From NCBI RefSeq assembly GCF_000429925.1, contig NZ_AUCU01000013.1, positions 62,001 through 126,000 on the forward strand: a stretch of DNA of 64,000 nt, written 5' to 3'. The position numbers and the translations under genes were made by a program. Below the pieces are notes generated by a model. It was not told the origin of the DNA. It saw only the letters and a program-made list of their open reading frames with translations, and did not search any database. How positions within the stretch are numbered: the stretch's first letter is position 1; every line of letters begins with the position of its first letter. Positions 16,371 through 24,508 of the stretch are shown here, in pieces. Origin of the DNA: Desulfatirhabdium butyrativorans DSM 18734 (GTDB lineage: Bacteria > Desulfobacterota > Desulfobacteria > Desulfobacterales > Desulfatirhabdiaceae).

Positions 16371-17702
16371 TTATCCGACCAGCATGATGCGGACATCCAT
16401 CACGTTGGTTTGGGTCGGGCCCGTCTTCAGCAGATCACCCAGTCGTGAAAAAAACGTATACGAATCGTTGTGTTGCAAAAAGGCGTCCGGATCGAGTCCG
16501 CTTTCTTTGGCCCGGCGCAGACTCGTGCTGTCGGCAAAGGCGCCGGCGGCATCCGTTGGCCCGTCCCTTCCATCGGTTCCTGCGCTGAGAATGACGGCAG
16601 GGTGTATTTGCGAAATCCGTGAAACGGCATGAAGAGCGAATTCCTGATTCCTGCCGCCGGCTCCATGACCACGCACCGTAACGGTGGTTTCGCCGCCGGA
16701 GAGGATGCATGCCGGCTGAGCGACGGGCTTGCTGGTTGCGAGGATTTCCTCGAGAATGGACAGATGAAAATCAGCGGCTGCGCCCACATCTCCCGCAAGA
16801 CGGGACGAGAGGATGAGCGGGTGATAGCCCCGTTTGCCCGCCTCAGCTTCCGCCGCAAGAAGCGCCTGGATGTTGGCTGCGACAATGCAGTGGGCCACCC
16901 GTTCGACAATCGGCTCTCCGGGTTTCGGGGTTTCAGCGATGGTCCCATCGAGCCCGCAGGCCAGGTGATGAGCCACCGCCAGCGGAAGTTTTTCGACGAG
17001 ATCAAAGCGCCGGATGACCTGCATCGCGTCTTGAAACGTTCCGGGATCGCCGACGGTCGGGCCGGATGCGATGATATCGAGATCATCGCCGATCACATCC
17101 GATATCACCAATGTGAGGACCTTGGCCGGATAAGCCGCTCGGGCCAATTGACCGCCTTTGATGCCGGAGAGGTGTTTTCGAACCGTGTTGATTTCATGAA
17201 TCGATGCGCCGCAAGCGAGCAGCAGACGGTTGACGGCCTGTTTGTCGGAAAGGCTGATCCCGGGAGCCGGAAGGGGTAACAGCGCCGATCCGCCTCCTGA
17301 AATGAGGCAGAGCACCAGATCGGTTTCCCGCGCACGGGAAACCATTTCAACAATTGCCGCAGCCGCCCGCATCCCGTTTTCGTCCGGAACGGGATGCCCC
17401 GCCTCGATCTGTCGAATCCGCCCGAGCTTTTCCAGGTGGCCGTATGGAACGGCAATCAGCCCATCGGATATGCGTTCTCCCAGCAGTGCTTCGATGGCCT
17501 TTGCCATGGAAGCCGTGGCTTTGCCGGCGCCAACGACCAGCAGCGAATCGATCGAATCGAGATCGATCCGGCAATCCCCGGCATGAAACCAGCGGCCTTG
17601 CCGACTGCAATGGCTGCCAACCGCCGCTTGCCCTTCCACGGCCCGGGTTGCCGCCAGGAAGATGTTCCGGGCGTCCTCCCGCATGGCGGAGAGCGTTTTC
17701 AT
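16371..17702 (-). CDS. Glycerate 2-kinase, MOFRL family
   Basis: The 443-residue protein belongs to the DUF4147/MOFRL glycerate kinases that phosphorylate D-glycerate, feeding it into lower glycolysis or serine-type metabolism. Visible motifs are VVGAGKATASMAKA (about 55-68), the phosphate-binding SGGGSALLPLPAPG (about 135-148), SGGETTVTVRGHGAGGRNQE (about 340-359) and SAGTDGRDGPTDAAGA (about 376-391). Length is typical. The lipoprotein gene upstream is 24 bp away on the same strand, and the gene ends convergently with the response regulator. Confidence 0.92.
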   Translation of the reverse strand: MKTLSAMREDARNIFLAATRAVEGQAAVGSHCSRQGRWFHAGDCRIDLDSIDSLLVVGAGKATASMAKAIEALLGERISDGLIAVPYGHLEKLGRIRQIEAGHPVPDENGMRAAAAIVEMVSRARETDLVLCLISGGGSALLPLPAPGISLSDKQAVNRLLLACGASIHEINTVRKHLSGIKGGQLARAAYPAKVLTLVISDVIGDDLDIIASGPTVGDPGTFQDAMQVIRRFDLVEKLPLAVAHHLACGLDGTIAETPKPGEPIVERVAHCIVAANIQALLAAEAEAGKRGYHPLILSSRLAGDVGAAADFHLSILEEILATSKPVAQPACILSGGETTVTVRGHGAGGRNQEFALHAVSRISQIHPAVILSAGTDGRDGPTDAAGAFADSTSLRRAKESGLDPDAFLQHNDSYTFFSRLGDLLKTGPTQTNVMDVRIMLVG

Positions 17703-17726
17703 CGTGGAAATTCCCCGATTCCGACC

Positions 17727-18083
17727 TTATCCATGATCCGGATTTTCGTAAAAGATGTAAGGCGTGGAATAATCGCTGAATTCGAAATAGACCTTTTTTT
17801 CACCCGGATCGACTTTCATGTTCTGGTTTTCATCCAGATACCCATATCCAAATCGGTAGGATCGGGGGGTCTTGTCCTGGGTGCCGTAGGCCGTGGAGAG
17901 TTTTTCCACCTTGATGAACCGTTTAACCAGCTTCTCACCGGCGTAAATGTCCAACACGCCATTGGTTCCCGTCCAGTTCTGAATGCTTCTGCCCAATTGA
18001 TTCTGGGTCTCCTGGGTGCAACCCAGGAAAAAAAGCAGTAGCAAACCCAGCATCCACCATCTTCCCATGTTTGGCTGTTTCAT
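17727..18083 (-). CDS. Small lipoprotein of unknown function
   Basis: The 118 residues start with a lipoprotein signal peptide: basic start, hydrophobic core MLGLLLLFFLGC with lipidation Cys22. The mature part has an aromatic, acidic segment including YGYLDENQNMKVDPGEKKV and no catalytic motif. It lies just upstream of the glycerate kinase on the same strand. I do not recognise a named family. Confidence 0.75.
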   Translation of the reverse strand: MKQPNMGRWWMLGLLLLFFLGCTQETQNQLGRSIQNWTGTNGVLDIYAGEKLVKRFIKVEKLSTAYGTQDKTPRSYRFGYGYLDENQNMKVDPGEKKVYFEFSDYSTPYIFYENPDHG

Positions 18084-18136
18084 GTTTCTCCTTTATCGTG
18101 ACAATACCTCTCCCCGCAACAAGGGCGATAATTTCG

Positions 18137-18235
<99 letters not shown>

Positions 18236-18287
18236 CCCAGGTCCCGTCACACCGGCTTTCGCCGGAATGATGGTCCAATGATCGCTT

Positions 18288-18328
18288 CCAGGGGTGTCGA
18301 AAGCCCTACGCCATGAACATTTATCGAA
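18288..18328. repeat. 41-bp direct repeat, first copy
   Basis: Begins CCAGGGGTGTCGAAAGCCCT and ends CATTTATCGAA. It is identical to 18415-18455, 127 bp downstream. Confidence 0.9.
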
Positions 18329-18337
18329 AAAATAGTC

Positions 18338-18364
18338 GGCAGTGGGCAGTGGGCAGTGGGCAGT
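18338..18364. repeat. Short heptamer array, unit GTGGGCA
   Basis: Nearly four units of GTGGGCA between the two 41-bp repeats. The unit is the reverse complement of TGCCCAC used in the 48438 array. Confidence 0.8.
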
Positions 18365-18414
18365 TTGGCCCGTTACCGCTGCGATTGTCCGGAATAACGA
18401 CCGGATTTTCATCT

Positions 18415-18455
18415 CCAGGGGTGTCGAAAGCCCTACGCCATGAACATTTATCGAA
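18415..18455. repeat. 41-bp direct repeat, second copy
   Basis: Exact copy of 18288-18328, immediately followed by palindromic element C. Confidence 0.9.
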
Positions 18456-18459
18456 TGGA

Positions 18460-18562
18460 TACAGTAGTGTCTGAACGGAAAACCCCTATTCGGAGCAGCG
18501 CGTCGCCCGCCCTCCGGCTCAGGTTGTACCCAAAACGGGTTTTCCGTTCAGGCACTACTGTA
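18460..18562. repeat. About 90-bp palindromic element, copy C, with extended ends
   Basis: The inverted ends extend further than in other copies: TACAGTAGTGTCTGAACGG at the left pairs with CCGTTCAGGCACTACTGTA at the right with a single mismatch. This makes it the best-preserved copy in the window. Confidence 0.85.
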
Positions 18563-18793
18563 GCCCGGGATTGCGGCTATCGCCTGGAAAATCAGCCAAT
18601 CCCGGGTTCGATCCGATTCCACTTCAAAAACAGAAAAGACGGATTGTATCTCGTCCCGGGTCCGGAAACCAGGGCTACATTTTCATTCTTGGGGTGGGGA
18701 CACCCGCAATGGCGATTGACCATGATAACAGAAAACAGCAGTCAGGAGCAGGAGGGCGGCATTCAGAAGAAAAACAGACGGCTCCCGCATGCA

Positions 18794-19963
18794 TCAGTCA
18801 AATCGATCCAACCGCAGCGGGGTGGTATCGATGTCGGGTTCGATTCCCTTTACGATCTGTGTCATGAGTTTTCCGGTGATCATGGATAGGCCGATCCCAT
18901 CCCCTTCATGCCCGGTCGCCACGAAAAAGCCGGGAACGGAGGAAGCCGAAACGATCGGGAAATGATCGGGCGTATACGGCCGCAGGCCGGCATAGCTTCG
19001 AATGATCGATACGGAGCGCATTACCGGGAAAAACCGCAGCGCCCGGGCCGCCAGCGCCCTGAGAACCGGGATGTCGCAGTGTGTGTTCATTCCCGTAAAC
19101 AACCGGCTGCTGCCGATGAGGAAATTGCCGGCGTCGGTTGGCTCGTAAACGAAGGCGATGTTGTATCGCTCCATTTCCGGAGTGATGGCGCGCCGGTAAC
19201 CGCTATTCCCGAATTTGGCCATCAGATAGCCGAATTCGACGACGCTTCGGGTGGCAATGGGCGCCGTGCGTTCCGAGACCAGTATCTGTCCCTGCCTTGG
19301 TCTGACGGGAATCGAAAGCCCGACCATGGCGCCGATGGCAGGCGACCAGACGCCTGCGGCATTGACGACCGCCCGGGTCGATATCCGGCCGTTTTCAGTG
19401 ACGACAGCGGAAATGGCCCCCGCGGAATCGGTTTCAATGGCAAGCACTTCGGTATGCGCCATGACCCGGGCGCCCATGCGCTGGACGGCTTCGGCAAGCG
19501 CCACACAAAACAGCATGGGATTGAGGCAGCCATCCGTCGGGAATTCGAGCCCGCCGACCAGGTCTGCAGCCAGATTCGGTTCTGCGCGATGAAGCGCCGA
19601 TGCATCCAGAAAACGAACCGGGACATCGGCCTGAGCCATTTGCCTGCAGAAATCTTCGGCTACCGCCAGCTCGGCTTCACTTTCGGCAACCAGAAGCGTC
19701 CCGGGCCGCCGCCATCCCACCTCACGATCGAGATCGGCCACGACCCCGGGGAAGAGCTCCTGGCTCAGCCGGGCAAGCTGGCTGTCGTATCCCGGCATCT
19801 TGTCCTGAACGAGGACATTGCCTTCGCAATGGCTCGAAGTGCCGGAGGCGATCCCGTGCTTTTCGATCAGCACGGCATCCATGCCCGCTCTGGCCAGGAA
19901 ATAGGCGCAGGCGCATCCGATGACCCCGCCCCCGATGACAACGATATCGGCCGATTGATTCAT
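18794..19963 (-). CDS. FAD-dependent amine/amino acid oxidoreductase (DAO family)
   Basis: The 389-residue protein has the N-terminal dinucleotide fold VIGGGVIGCACAYFLARAG (about 7-25) with a following acidic residue (IEKHG), and the C-terminal GLRPYTPDHFPIV plus GHEGDGIGLS motif of D-amino-acid dehydrogenase, sarcosine and glycine oxidase-like enzymes. It probably oxidises an amino or imino acid with FAD; the substrate cannot be told. No signal peptide is present. It stands alone between repeat regions. A related opine or proline-betaine oxidase subunit is an alternative. Confidence 0.85.
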   Translation of the reverse strand: MNQSADIVVIGGGVIGCACAYFLARAGMDAVLIEKHGIASGTSSHCEGNVLVQDKMPGYDSQLARLSQELFPGVVADLDREVGWRRPGTLLVAESEAELAVAEDFCRQMAQADVPVRFLDASALHRAEPNLAADLVGGLEFPTDGCLNPMLFCVALAEAVQRMGARVMAHTEVLAIETDSAGAISAVVTENGRISTRAVVNAAGVWSPAIGAMVGLSIPVRPRQGQILVSERTAPIATRSVVEFGYLMAKFGNSGYRRAITPEMERYNIAFVYEPTDAGNFLIGSSRLFTGMNTHCDIPVLRALAARALRFFPVMRSVSIIRSYAGLRPYTPDHFPIVSASSVPGFFVATGHEGDGIGLSMITGKLMTQIVKGIEPDIDTTPLRLDRFD

Positions 19964-20039
19964 AGGCTGTCTCTATGGCGAACCCGTCACGCACGGATCG
20001 ACGCCATAGACCTTTGGATGGCAAAATGGAAATCGGTTG

Positions 20040-20160
20040 GAGCCAATTACAAAAGTCCTTCCGCGTCATTCAGGCGAAAACCGGAATCCATTTATTTCAA
20101 AGCGTTATGCACTCAGGCTTTCGCCGGGGTGACAAAAAACGGGGGCTTTGCAATTGGCTC
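20040..20160. repeat. Intergenic element with GAGCCAATT ends, overlapping the deacylase stop codon
   Basis: The ends GAGCCAATTACAAAAGTCC (20040-20058) and GGGCTTTGCAATTGGCTC (20143-20160) are an imperfect inverted repeat. The right end continues TCAGAAG, so the TGA stop of the PagL-like gene (complement of 20159-20161) is built partly from this end. Related elements lie at 11165 and 45911. Confidence 0.65.
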
Positions 20161-20653
20161 AGAAGGGCAAGGGAATGGCTATCGCCAGCCGGACCGCTTC
20201 AGTGCCGGGGTTCGAGTCGCCAACCCCCGCATTGGAATAGTGGAAAATTCCCAGACTGATCCGCCATCCCCGTTGCTGCATCAGATACAATTCAAGGCCG
20301 GATCGGATTTCGAAATTGCTGCCCAGAATCAGCGTATCGTCGGTGTAATAGCCCGGACCGGTGCTCAGAGACAAGCCGACATACCGGCTGAACGGAAAAT
20401 CCAATGTCAGCAATGCCCCGAAATACTGATCCGAGCTCCCGATGTCGGCTACGGCGCCGTAACCGATGGAAAGTTTGTCCCACGAATAAAAAAAATGGCG
20501 CAGTTCCAGGGAACCATACCCGTATTGGCTGTCATCGAAAACCCCTGCGGCTCCGCCGCCTGCATAGAGAAGCGTTTTTGTTTGGGCTGCCGCAGCCGAG
20601 GTCGCTGCAAGCACCACCAATACTGCCAACGTGATTCTGATGATTGAACGCAT
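20159..20653 (-). CDS. PagL-like lipid A 3-O-deacylase / acyloxyacyl hydrolase
   Basis: PagL is an outer-membrane beta-barrel that removes the 3-linked acyl chain of lipid A. The 164 residues begin with a signal peptide (MRSIIRITLAVLVVLAATSAA). The C-terminal strand region has GIFHYSNAGVGDSNPGTE: His138, Ser140 and Glu152 have the same spacing as the catalytic His-Ser-Glu set of Pseudomonas PagL (126, 128, 140). The protein ends in Phe, as outer-membrane barrels do. The stop codon lies in the end of a repeat element, so the C-terminus may have been set by its insertion. LPS assembly genes lie about 8 kb away. Confidence 0.85.
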   Translation of the reverse strand: MRSIIRITLAVLVVLAATSAAAAQTKTLLYAGGGAAGVFDDSQYGYGSLELRHFFYSWDKLSIGYGAVADIGSSDQYFGALLTLDFPFSRYVGLSLSTGPGYYTDDTLILGSNFEIRSGLELYLMQQRGWRISLGIFHYSNAGVGDSNPGTEAVRLAIAIPLPF

Positions 20654-20671
20654 GGTAGCCTCCAGATGATT

Positions 20672-21406
20672 TCAATTGGGGGAAGCTTCGCTATTCCCCA
20701 GATATGCCTTGACGATCCGATCGTCGTTGCGAAGCAACTCGCCCTGGTTTTCCATCACGATGCTTCCCGTTTCGATGACATATCCATAATCGGCAAGTTT
20801 CAGGGCAACCTTGGCGTTTTGTTCCACCAGCAGGATGGTGGTTCCCGCCGCGTTCAGTTCCCGGATGATGCGCATGATCTCCAGCACCAGAAAAGGTGCC
20901 AGGCCCATCGATGGCTCATCGAGAAGAAGCAGGCGGGGTTCGTTCATCAAGGCCCTGCCCATGGCGAGCATCTGCTGTTCGCCTCCGGAAAGAAGGCCCG
21001 CATCCTGCCCGGCGCGTTTTTGGAGAATCGGAAAAATCTCGAAAACGTGTTTCATGCGCCGCTTGCGTTCGAGATCGTCCTGAAGGGTGAACGAGCCCAG
21101 ATCGAGGTTTTCCCGGACGGTCATTCCCTTGAAAATCCGGCGGCCTTCCGGTACATGGATCAGCCCTTTTCGGACAATCTCATGGGCAGGGCATCGGGTG
21201 ATGTCTTCCCCGGAGAAGTGGATCGTTCCGTTTGCCGCCCGGACAAGACCCGATATGGTCTTCAGAATGGTCGTCTTCCCGGCCCCGTTTGCCCCGAGAA
21301 GCGTGACGATCTGACCCTGATGGACTTTCAGGTCGATGCCGTGCAGGGCGGCGATGCTGCCGTAAAAGGTCTGGATGCCGCTCAGTTGGAGAACGATGTC
21401 GCTCAT
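20672..21406 (-). CDS. livF: Branched-chain amino acid ABC transporter ATPase LivF
   Basis: The 244-residue ATPase has Walker A GANGAGKTT (about 37-45), LSGGEQQMLAMGRALM signature (about 139-154) and Walker B LLLLDEPSMGLAP. The family member LivF is recognised by its small size and the LIHVPEGRRIF segment. It energises uptake of leucine-type amino acids or related organic acids through LivHM. The ATG overlaps the livG stop (4 bp). It is the last gene of the liv operon. Confidence 0.94.
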   Translation of the reverse strand: MSDIVLQLSGIQTFYGSIAALHGIDLKVHQGQIVTLLGANGAGKTTILKTISGLVRAANGTIHFSGEDITRCPAHEIVRKGLIHVPEGRRIFKGMTVRENLDLGSFTLQDDLERKRRMKHVFEIFPILQKRAGQDAGLLSGGEQQMLAMGRALMNEPRLLLLDEPSMGLAPFLVLEIMRIIRELNAAGTTILLVEQNAKVALKLADYGYVIETGSIVMENQGELLRNDDRIVKAYLGNSEASPN

Positions 21407-22179
21407 TCGGATCGATCTTCTTCCTTGCCGAGATAGGCTTCAATCACCCGGGGGTTGTTCTGCACTTCGTGTGCCGTACCTTCGGCGATTTTCTGCCCAT
21501 AGTCAATCACGGTAATACATTCGGATATCTGCATGACAAGGCTCATGTCATGCTCGATCATCACGATGGTAATGCCCAGTTCGCTGCGGATTTTCCGGAT
21601 CAATTCGATCAAATGCCGCTTTTCATCGAAATTCAGCCCGGCCGCTGGTTCGTCAAACAGGATCAGTTTGGGCTGGGTCGCAATGGCCCTGGCCCATTCC
21701 ACCCTTCGCTGGTCCCCATAAGGGAGATTGCCAGCCATGCGATCTTTCCATTTCAGGATGCCGACAAATTCGAGACATTGTTCGCAGTTCGTTCGAATGA
21801 TCTCTTCTTCCTTCCGTTGTCCGCGGGTGCGCAGCAAGGCGCCGAAGGCCCCGGAGCGTGTGCGGCAATGCATCCCCGACATCACGTTTTCGAGTACCGT
21901 CATGCTCTTGAACAGGCGTAGGTTTTGAAACGTTCGGGCCATGCCTGCACGCGTGATGCGGTGAGGAGCCATTTTCAGGATGGATCGGCCGTCGAAGAGA
22001 ATTTCACCGGAGTCGGGTTTGTAGAAACCGGTCAGGCAGTTGAACACGGAAGTCTTGCCTGCGCCGTTGGGGCCGATGAGGCTAACGATGGCGTGAGGCT
22101 CTACGGTAAAACTCAGGCTGTCGATGACCTTGAGGCCGCCGAAGCTGAGATTCATTTGACGAACATCGAGCAAAGCCAT
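21403..22179 (-). CDS. livG: Branched-chain amino acid ABC transporter ATPase LivG
   Basis: The 258-residue ATPase has Walker A GPNGAGKTS (about 36-44), the LivG-type insertion ARTFQNLRLFKSMTVLENVM, the signature region LPYGDQRRVEWARAIA (where the usual LSGGQ is replaced by LPYGDQ, normal for LivG) and Walker B LILFDEPAAGLN. It pairs with LivF under the LivH/LivM permeases. It lies 48 bp downstream of livM and overlaps livF by 4 bp. Confidence 0.94.
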   Translation of the reverse strand: MALLDVRQMNLSFGGLKVIDSLSFTVEPHAIVSLIGPNGAGKTSVFNCLTGFYKPDSGEILFDGRSILKMAPHRITRAGMARTFQNLRLFKSMTVLENVMSGMHCRTRSGAFGALLRTRGQRKEEEIIRTNCEQCLEFVGILKWKDRMAGNLPYGDQRRVEWARAIATQPKLILFDEPAAGLNFDEKRHLIELIRKIRSELGITIVMIEHDMSLVMQISECITVIDYGQKIAEGTAHEVQNNPRVIEAYLGKEEDRSE

Positions 22180-22227
22180 AAAGAAAGTCGCCCTTAACCA
22201 ATCAAAAACCGGGACTTGCCGGGGATG

Positions 22228-23196
22228 TCAACTGCGCTTTTCCGGCCAGATGCCCTGAGGCCGGTAGAGCATGATCAGAAGCATCACGACGCCGAAAACC
22301 AGCAGGCGCATCGGCCCGATTCCCCGGAAGATTTCCGGAAACAGGACCAGTACGGCCGCACCGCAGACCACCCCCGGAATTTTGCCCATTCCGCCCAGCA
22401 CGACACCCAGCAGGATCAGGATGGATTGGGAAAACGTAAACGTCTCCGGAGAGATGGCCGTCATTTTGGCAGCAAAAAAACATCCGGCAATACCCGCGAA
22501 CACGGCGCCGATGACATAGGCCGAGAGTTTTACGGCCACCCGGTTGATTCCCATGGCCTCTGCTGCGTCTTCGTCCTCGCGGACATATTGCCATGCTCTG
22601 CCCAGGCGGGAGCGATGCAGGCGAACGCTTGCGAGGATCGCCAGTGCTGCCAGCACGAGAAAAACGAGGTAGTAATGATGGATCTGGTTCAATTCCAGAC
22701 CGAACAGCCGGGGCCTGTCGATTCCGATCAATCCGCTGGCTCCTCCCGTAATCCGGAGGTTTCTTGCGGCAATTCGGACGATTTCACCGAACCCGAGTGT
22801 GACGATGGCCAGGTAGTCGCTTCGCAGCCTCAGGGTTGGGCCGCCGATGACGATGCCTGCGAGAGCCGAACAACACATGGCTACCGGAATGGTGAGCCAG
22901 AAATTGACGTGAAAATGGGACGTGAGGATGCCTGTCGTGTAAGCGCCGACAGCGAAAAAAGCGGCGTAGCCCAAGTCGAGAAGCCCGGCAAAACCAACGA
23001 CGATGTTGAGCCCGAGGCACAGCACGACATAAAACCAGGTATTTGCCAGAACTTCGAGCACGTAATTGCTGGCAACCATCGGAACGGTGGACAAGGCGAT
23101 CAACGTCAGAATGGATAAGATTTTCGGATAAATGCGGACAAAAGCCTCCGCCTTCTTTCCTATATCGTTCAGCGACTGGATCAGGCGATTTTCCAT
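22228..23196 (-). CDS. livM: Branched-chain amino acid ABC transporter permease LivM
   Basis: The 322-residue integral membrane protein has about eight to nine hydrophobic segments, including NIVVGFAGLLDLGYAAFFAVGAY, and the ATPase-contacting loop GRAWQYVREDEDAAEAMGIN. It forms the membrane channel with LivH. The start ATG lies 4 bp after the livH stop on the reverse strand. Confidence 0.94.
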   Translation of the reverse strand: MENRLIQSLNDIGKKAEAFVRIYPKILSILTLIALSTVPMVASNYVLEVLANTWFYVVLCLGLNIVVGFAGLLDLGYAAFFAVGAYTTGILTSHFHVNFWLTIPVAMCCSALAGIVIGGPTLRLRSDYLAIVTLGFGEIVRIAARNLRITGGASGLIGIDRPRLFGLELNQIHHYYLVFLVLAALAILASVRLHRSRLGRAWQYVREDEDAAEAMGINRVAVKLSAYVIGAVFAGIAGCFFAAKMTAISPETFTFSQSILILLGVVLGGMGKIPGVVCGAAVLVLFPEIFRGIGPMRLLVFGVVMLLIMLYRPQGIWPEKRS

Positions 23197-23200
23197 ATCG

Positions 23201-24115
23201 TCACATCCGCTCGATTTCGGTTCGCCCCAGCAATCCGGTTGGCTTGAAGACCAGAAGCAGAATCAGGATGGCAAATGTAAATACATCTTTCCATTCGCTG
23301 CCGATGAACGGAATTTGTGTGCCGAAGGCTTCCAGTAAACCGAGCAGGAGACCGCCGAGCATGGCTCCCGGAATGCTGCCGATGCCCCCCATCACCGCAG
23401 CGGTAAAGGCCTTGAGCCCAATGACGAAACCCATGAAAAAGTGGATGCTGCCGTAATAGACTCCCGCCATGACGCCTGCCGCTGCAGCCAGAGAGGAGCC
23501 GATGAAAAAAGTGACGGCGATCACCCGATTGACGTCGATCCCCATCAGCCGGCATGCATCCTGGTCGATGGCGATGGCGCGCATGGCCTTGCCGTACATG
23601 GTTTTGTTGATGAACAAATGCAGGGTGACCATCAGAATAGCGGTGGCACCCACAAGGACGATCTGGGTATAGGTCAAATACACCTCGCCCATCGAAACCC
23701 CTTCATATCCGAGTCCCACGGTAAAGGCTTTGAATTCGCCGTCCGTCAGGACCATGACGAGGTTGTACAGGATGAGCGAGACGGAAAGTGCGGTGATGAG
23801 GATGGAAAGCCTGGGCGCCTGGAGCATCGGTCGATAGGCGATCCGCTGGATGAGCACGCCCAGGAACCCCACGGCAATCATGGAAAGCACCATGGAAACG
23901 AGAATTCCGGCCCATTCGTCACCGAGAAGCCCGCTCAGCAGCGCCAGAATGGCATAACCGACGAACGCACCTACCATATAAATGTCGCCATGAGCGAAAT
24001 TCAGGAGCTTGATGATTCCGTAGACCATGGTGTAGCCCAGAGCGACCAGGCTGTAGAAAGAACCCAGGATCAGACCATTGGCGAGCTGCTGCAAGATAAT
24101 GTCGAGATGGGTCAC
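23201..24115 (-). CDS. livH: Branched-chain amino acid ABC transporter permease LivH
   Basis: From the GTG at 24115 (VTHLDIILQQLANGLILGS) the protein has 304 residues, about eight membrane segments, and the coupling loop GKAMRAIAIDQDACRLMGID. The motif ALGYTMVYGIIKLLNFAHGDIYMVGAF is typical of LivH. The frame continues upstream to a TTG at 24175, but those 20 residues (GILPKKSIHPDGLEKRPS) are hydrophilic and lie in repeat-rich DNA, so I prefer the GTG. The gene is separated from livK by about 390 bp of repeats. Confidence 0.92.
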   Translation of the reverse strand: MTHLDIILQQLANGLILGSFYSLVALGYTMVYGIIKLLNFAHGDIYMVGAFVGYAILALLSGLLGDEWAGILVSMVLSMIAVGFLGVLIQRIAYRPMLQAPRLSILITALSVSLILYNLVMVLTDGEFKAFTVGLGYEGVSMGEVYLTYTQIVLVGATAILMVTLHLFINKTMYGKAMRAIAIDQDACRLMGIDVNRVIAVTFFIGSSLAAAAGVMAGVYYGSIHFFMGFVIGLKAFTAAVMGGIGSIPGAMLGGLLLGLLEAFGTQIPFIGSEWKDVFTFAILILLLVFKPTGLLGRTEIERM

Positions 24116-24290
24116 GTGCGATGGCCTTTTTTCGAGTCCATCCGGATGGATCGACTTCTTGGGCAGGATCCCCAAGCCGGGAAGCGTATTGGATCATGAC
24201 TCATGGCGGGGTGAACCCCCGAACTGGTGAAAAGCCAACCTGCCATTCCCGGCAGACGCAGGAATCCAGAACGTTGGCCTACGCTGGACC

Positions 24291-24322
24291 CTGTAGGGGC
24301 GACCGGCCGGTCGCCCCTACAG
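24291..24322. repeat. Perfect 32-bp palindrome CTGTAGGGGCGACCGG
   Basis: The two 16-bp halves are exact reverse complements with no spacer. A diverged copy (GTAGGGGCTACCGG and its partner with one mismatch) is at 24453-24482. GTAGGGGCGGGTTT-type relatives are at 36763 and 52305. Confidence 0.9.
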
Positions 24323-24452
24323 GCCGCGTAGATCCTTACGATAGATGCTCATGGCGAGGGGCGCCGCCCGCGCAGAGGAAAATCCGGCCCTCACCCCGGC
24401 GAAACCCCGCCTTTGGCGGGAGGAATCCAGACGTTGGCCTACGATGGACCAC

Positions 24453-24482
24453 GTAGGGGCTACCGGCCGGTCGCCCCTACAG
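24453..24482. repeat. Diverged second copy of the GTAGGGGCG palindrome
   Basis: GTAGGGGCTACCGG is followed by CCGGTCGCCCCTAC; one mismatch breaks the symmetry. It is embedded in the second direct repeat of the livK-livH gap. Confidence 0.8.
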
Positions 24483-24508
24483 GCCGCCGACTGCCTGGTG
24501 CGCACTGC

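Larger units (their letters stand above)
24116..24508. other. Repeat-filled gap inside the liv operon
   Basis: The gap between livK and livH holds two copies of a roughly 64-bp repeat (24262-24325 and 24424-24486), each with a GTAGGGGCG palindrome, and a CCCGCCTTTGGCGGG extragenic palindrome between them. No gene is visible. Strong RNA hairpins here could lower the level of the downstream transporter mRNA relative to the binding protein. Confidence 0.7.
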
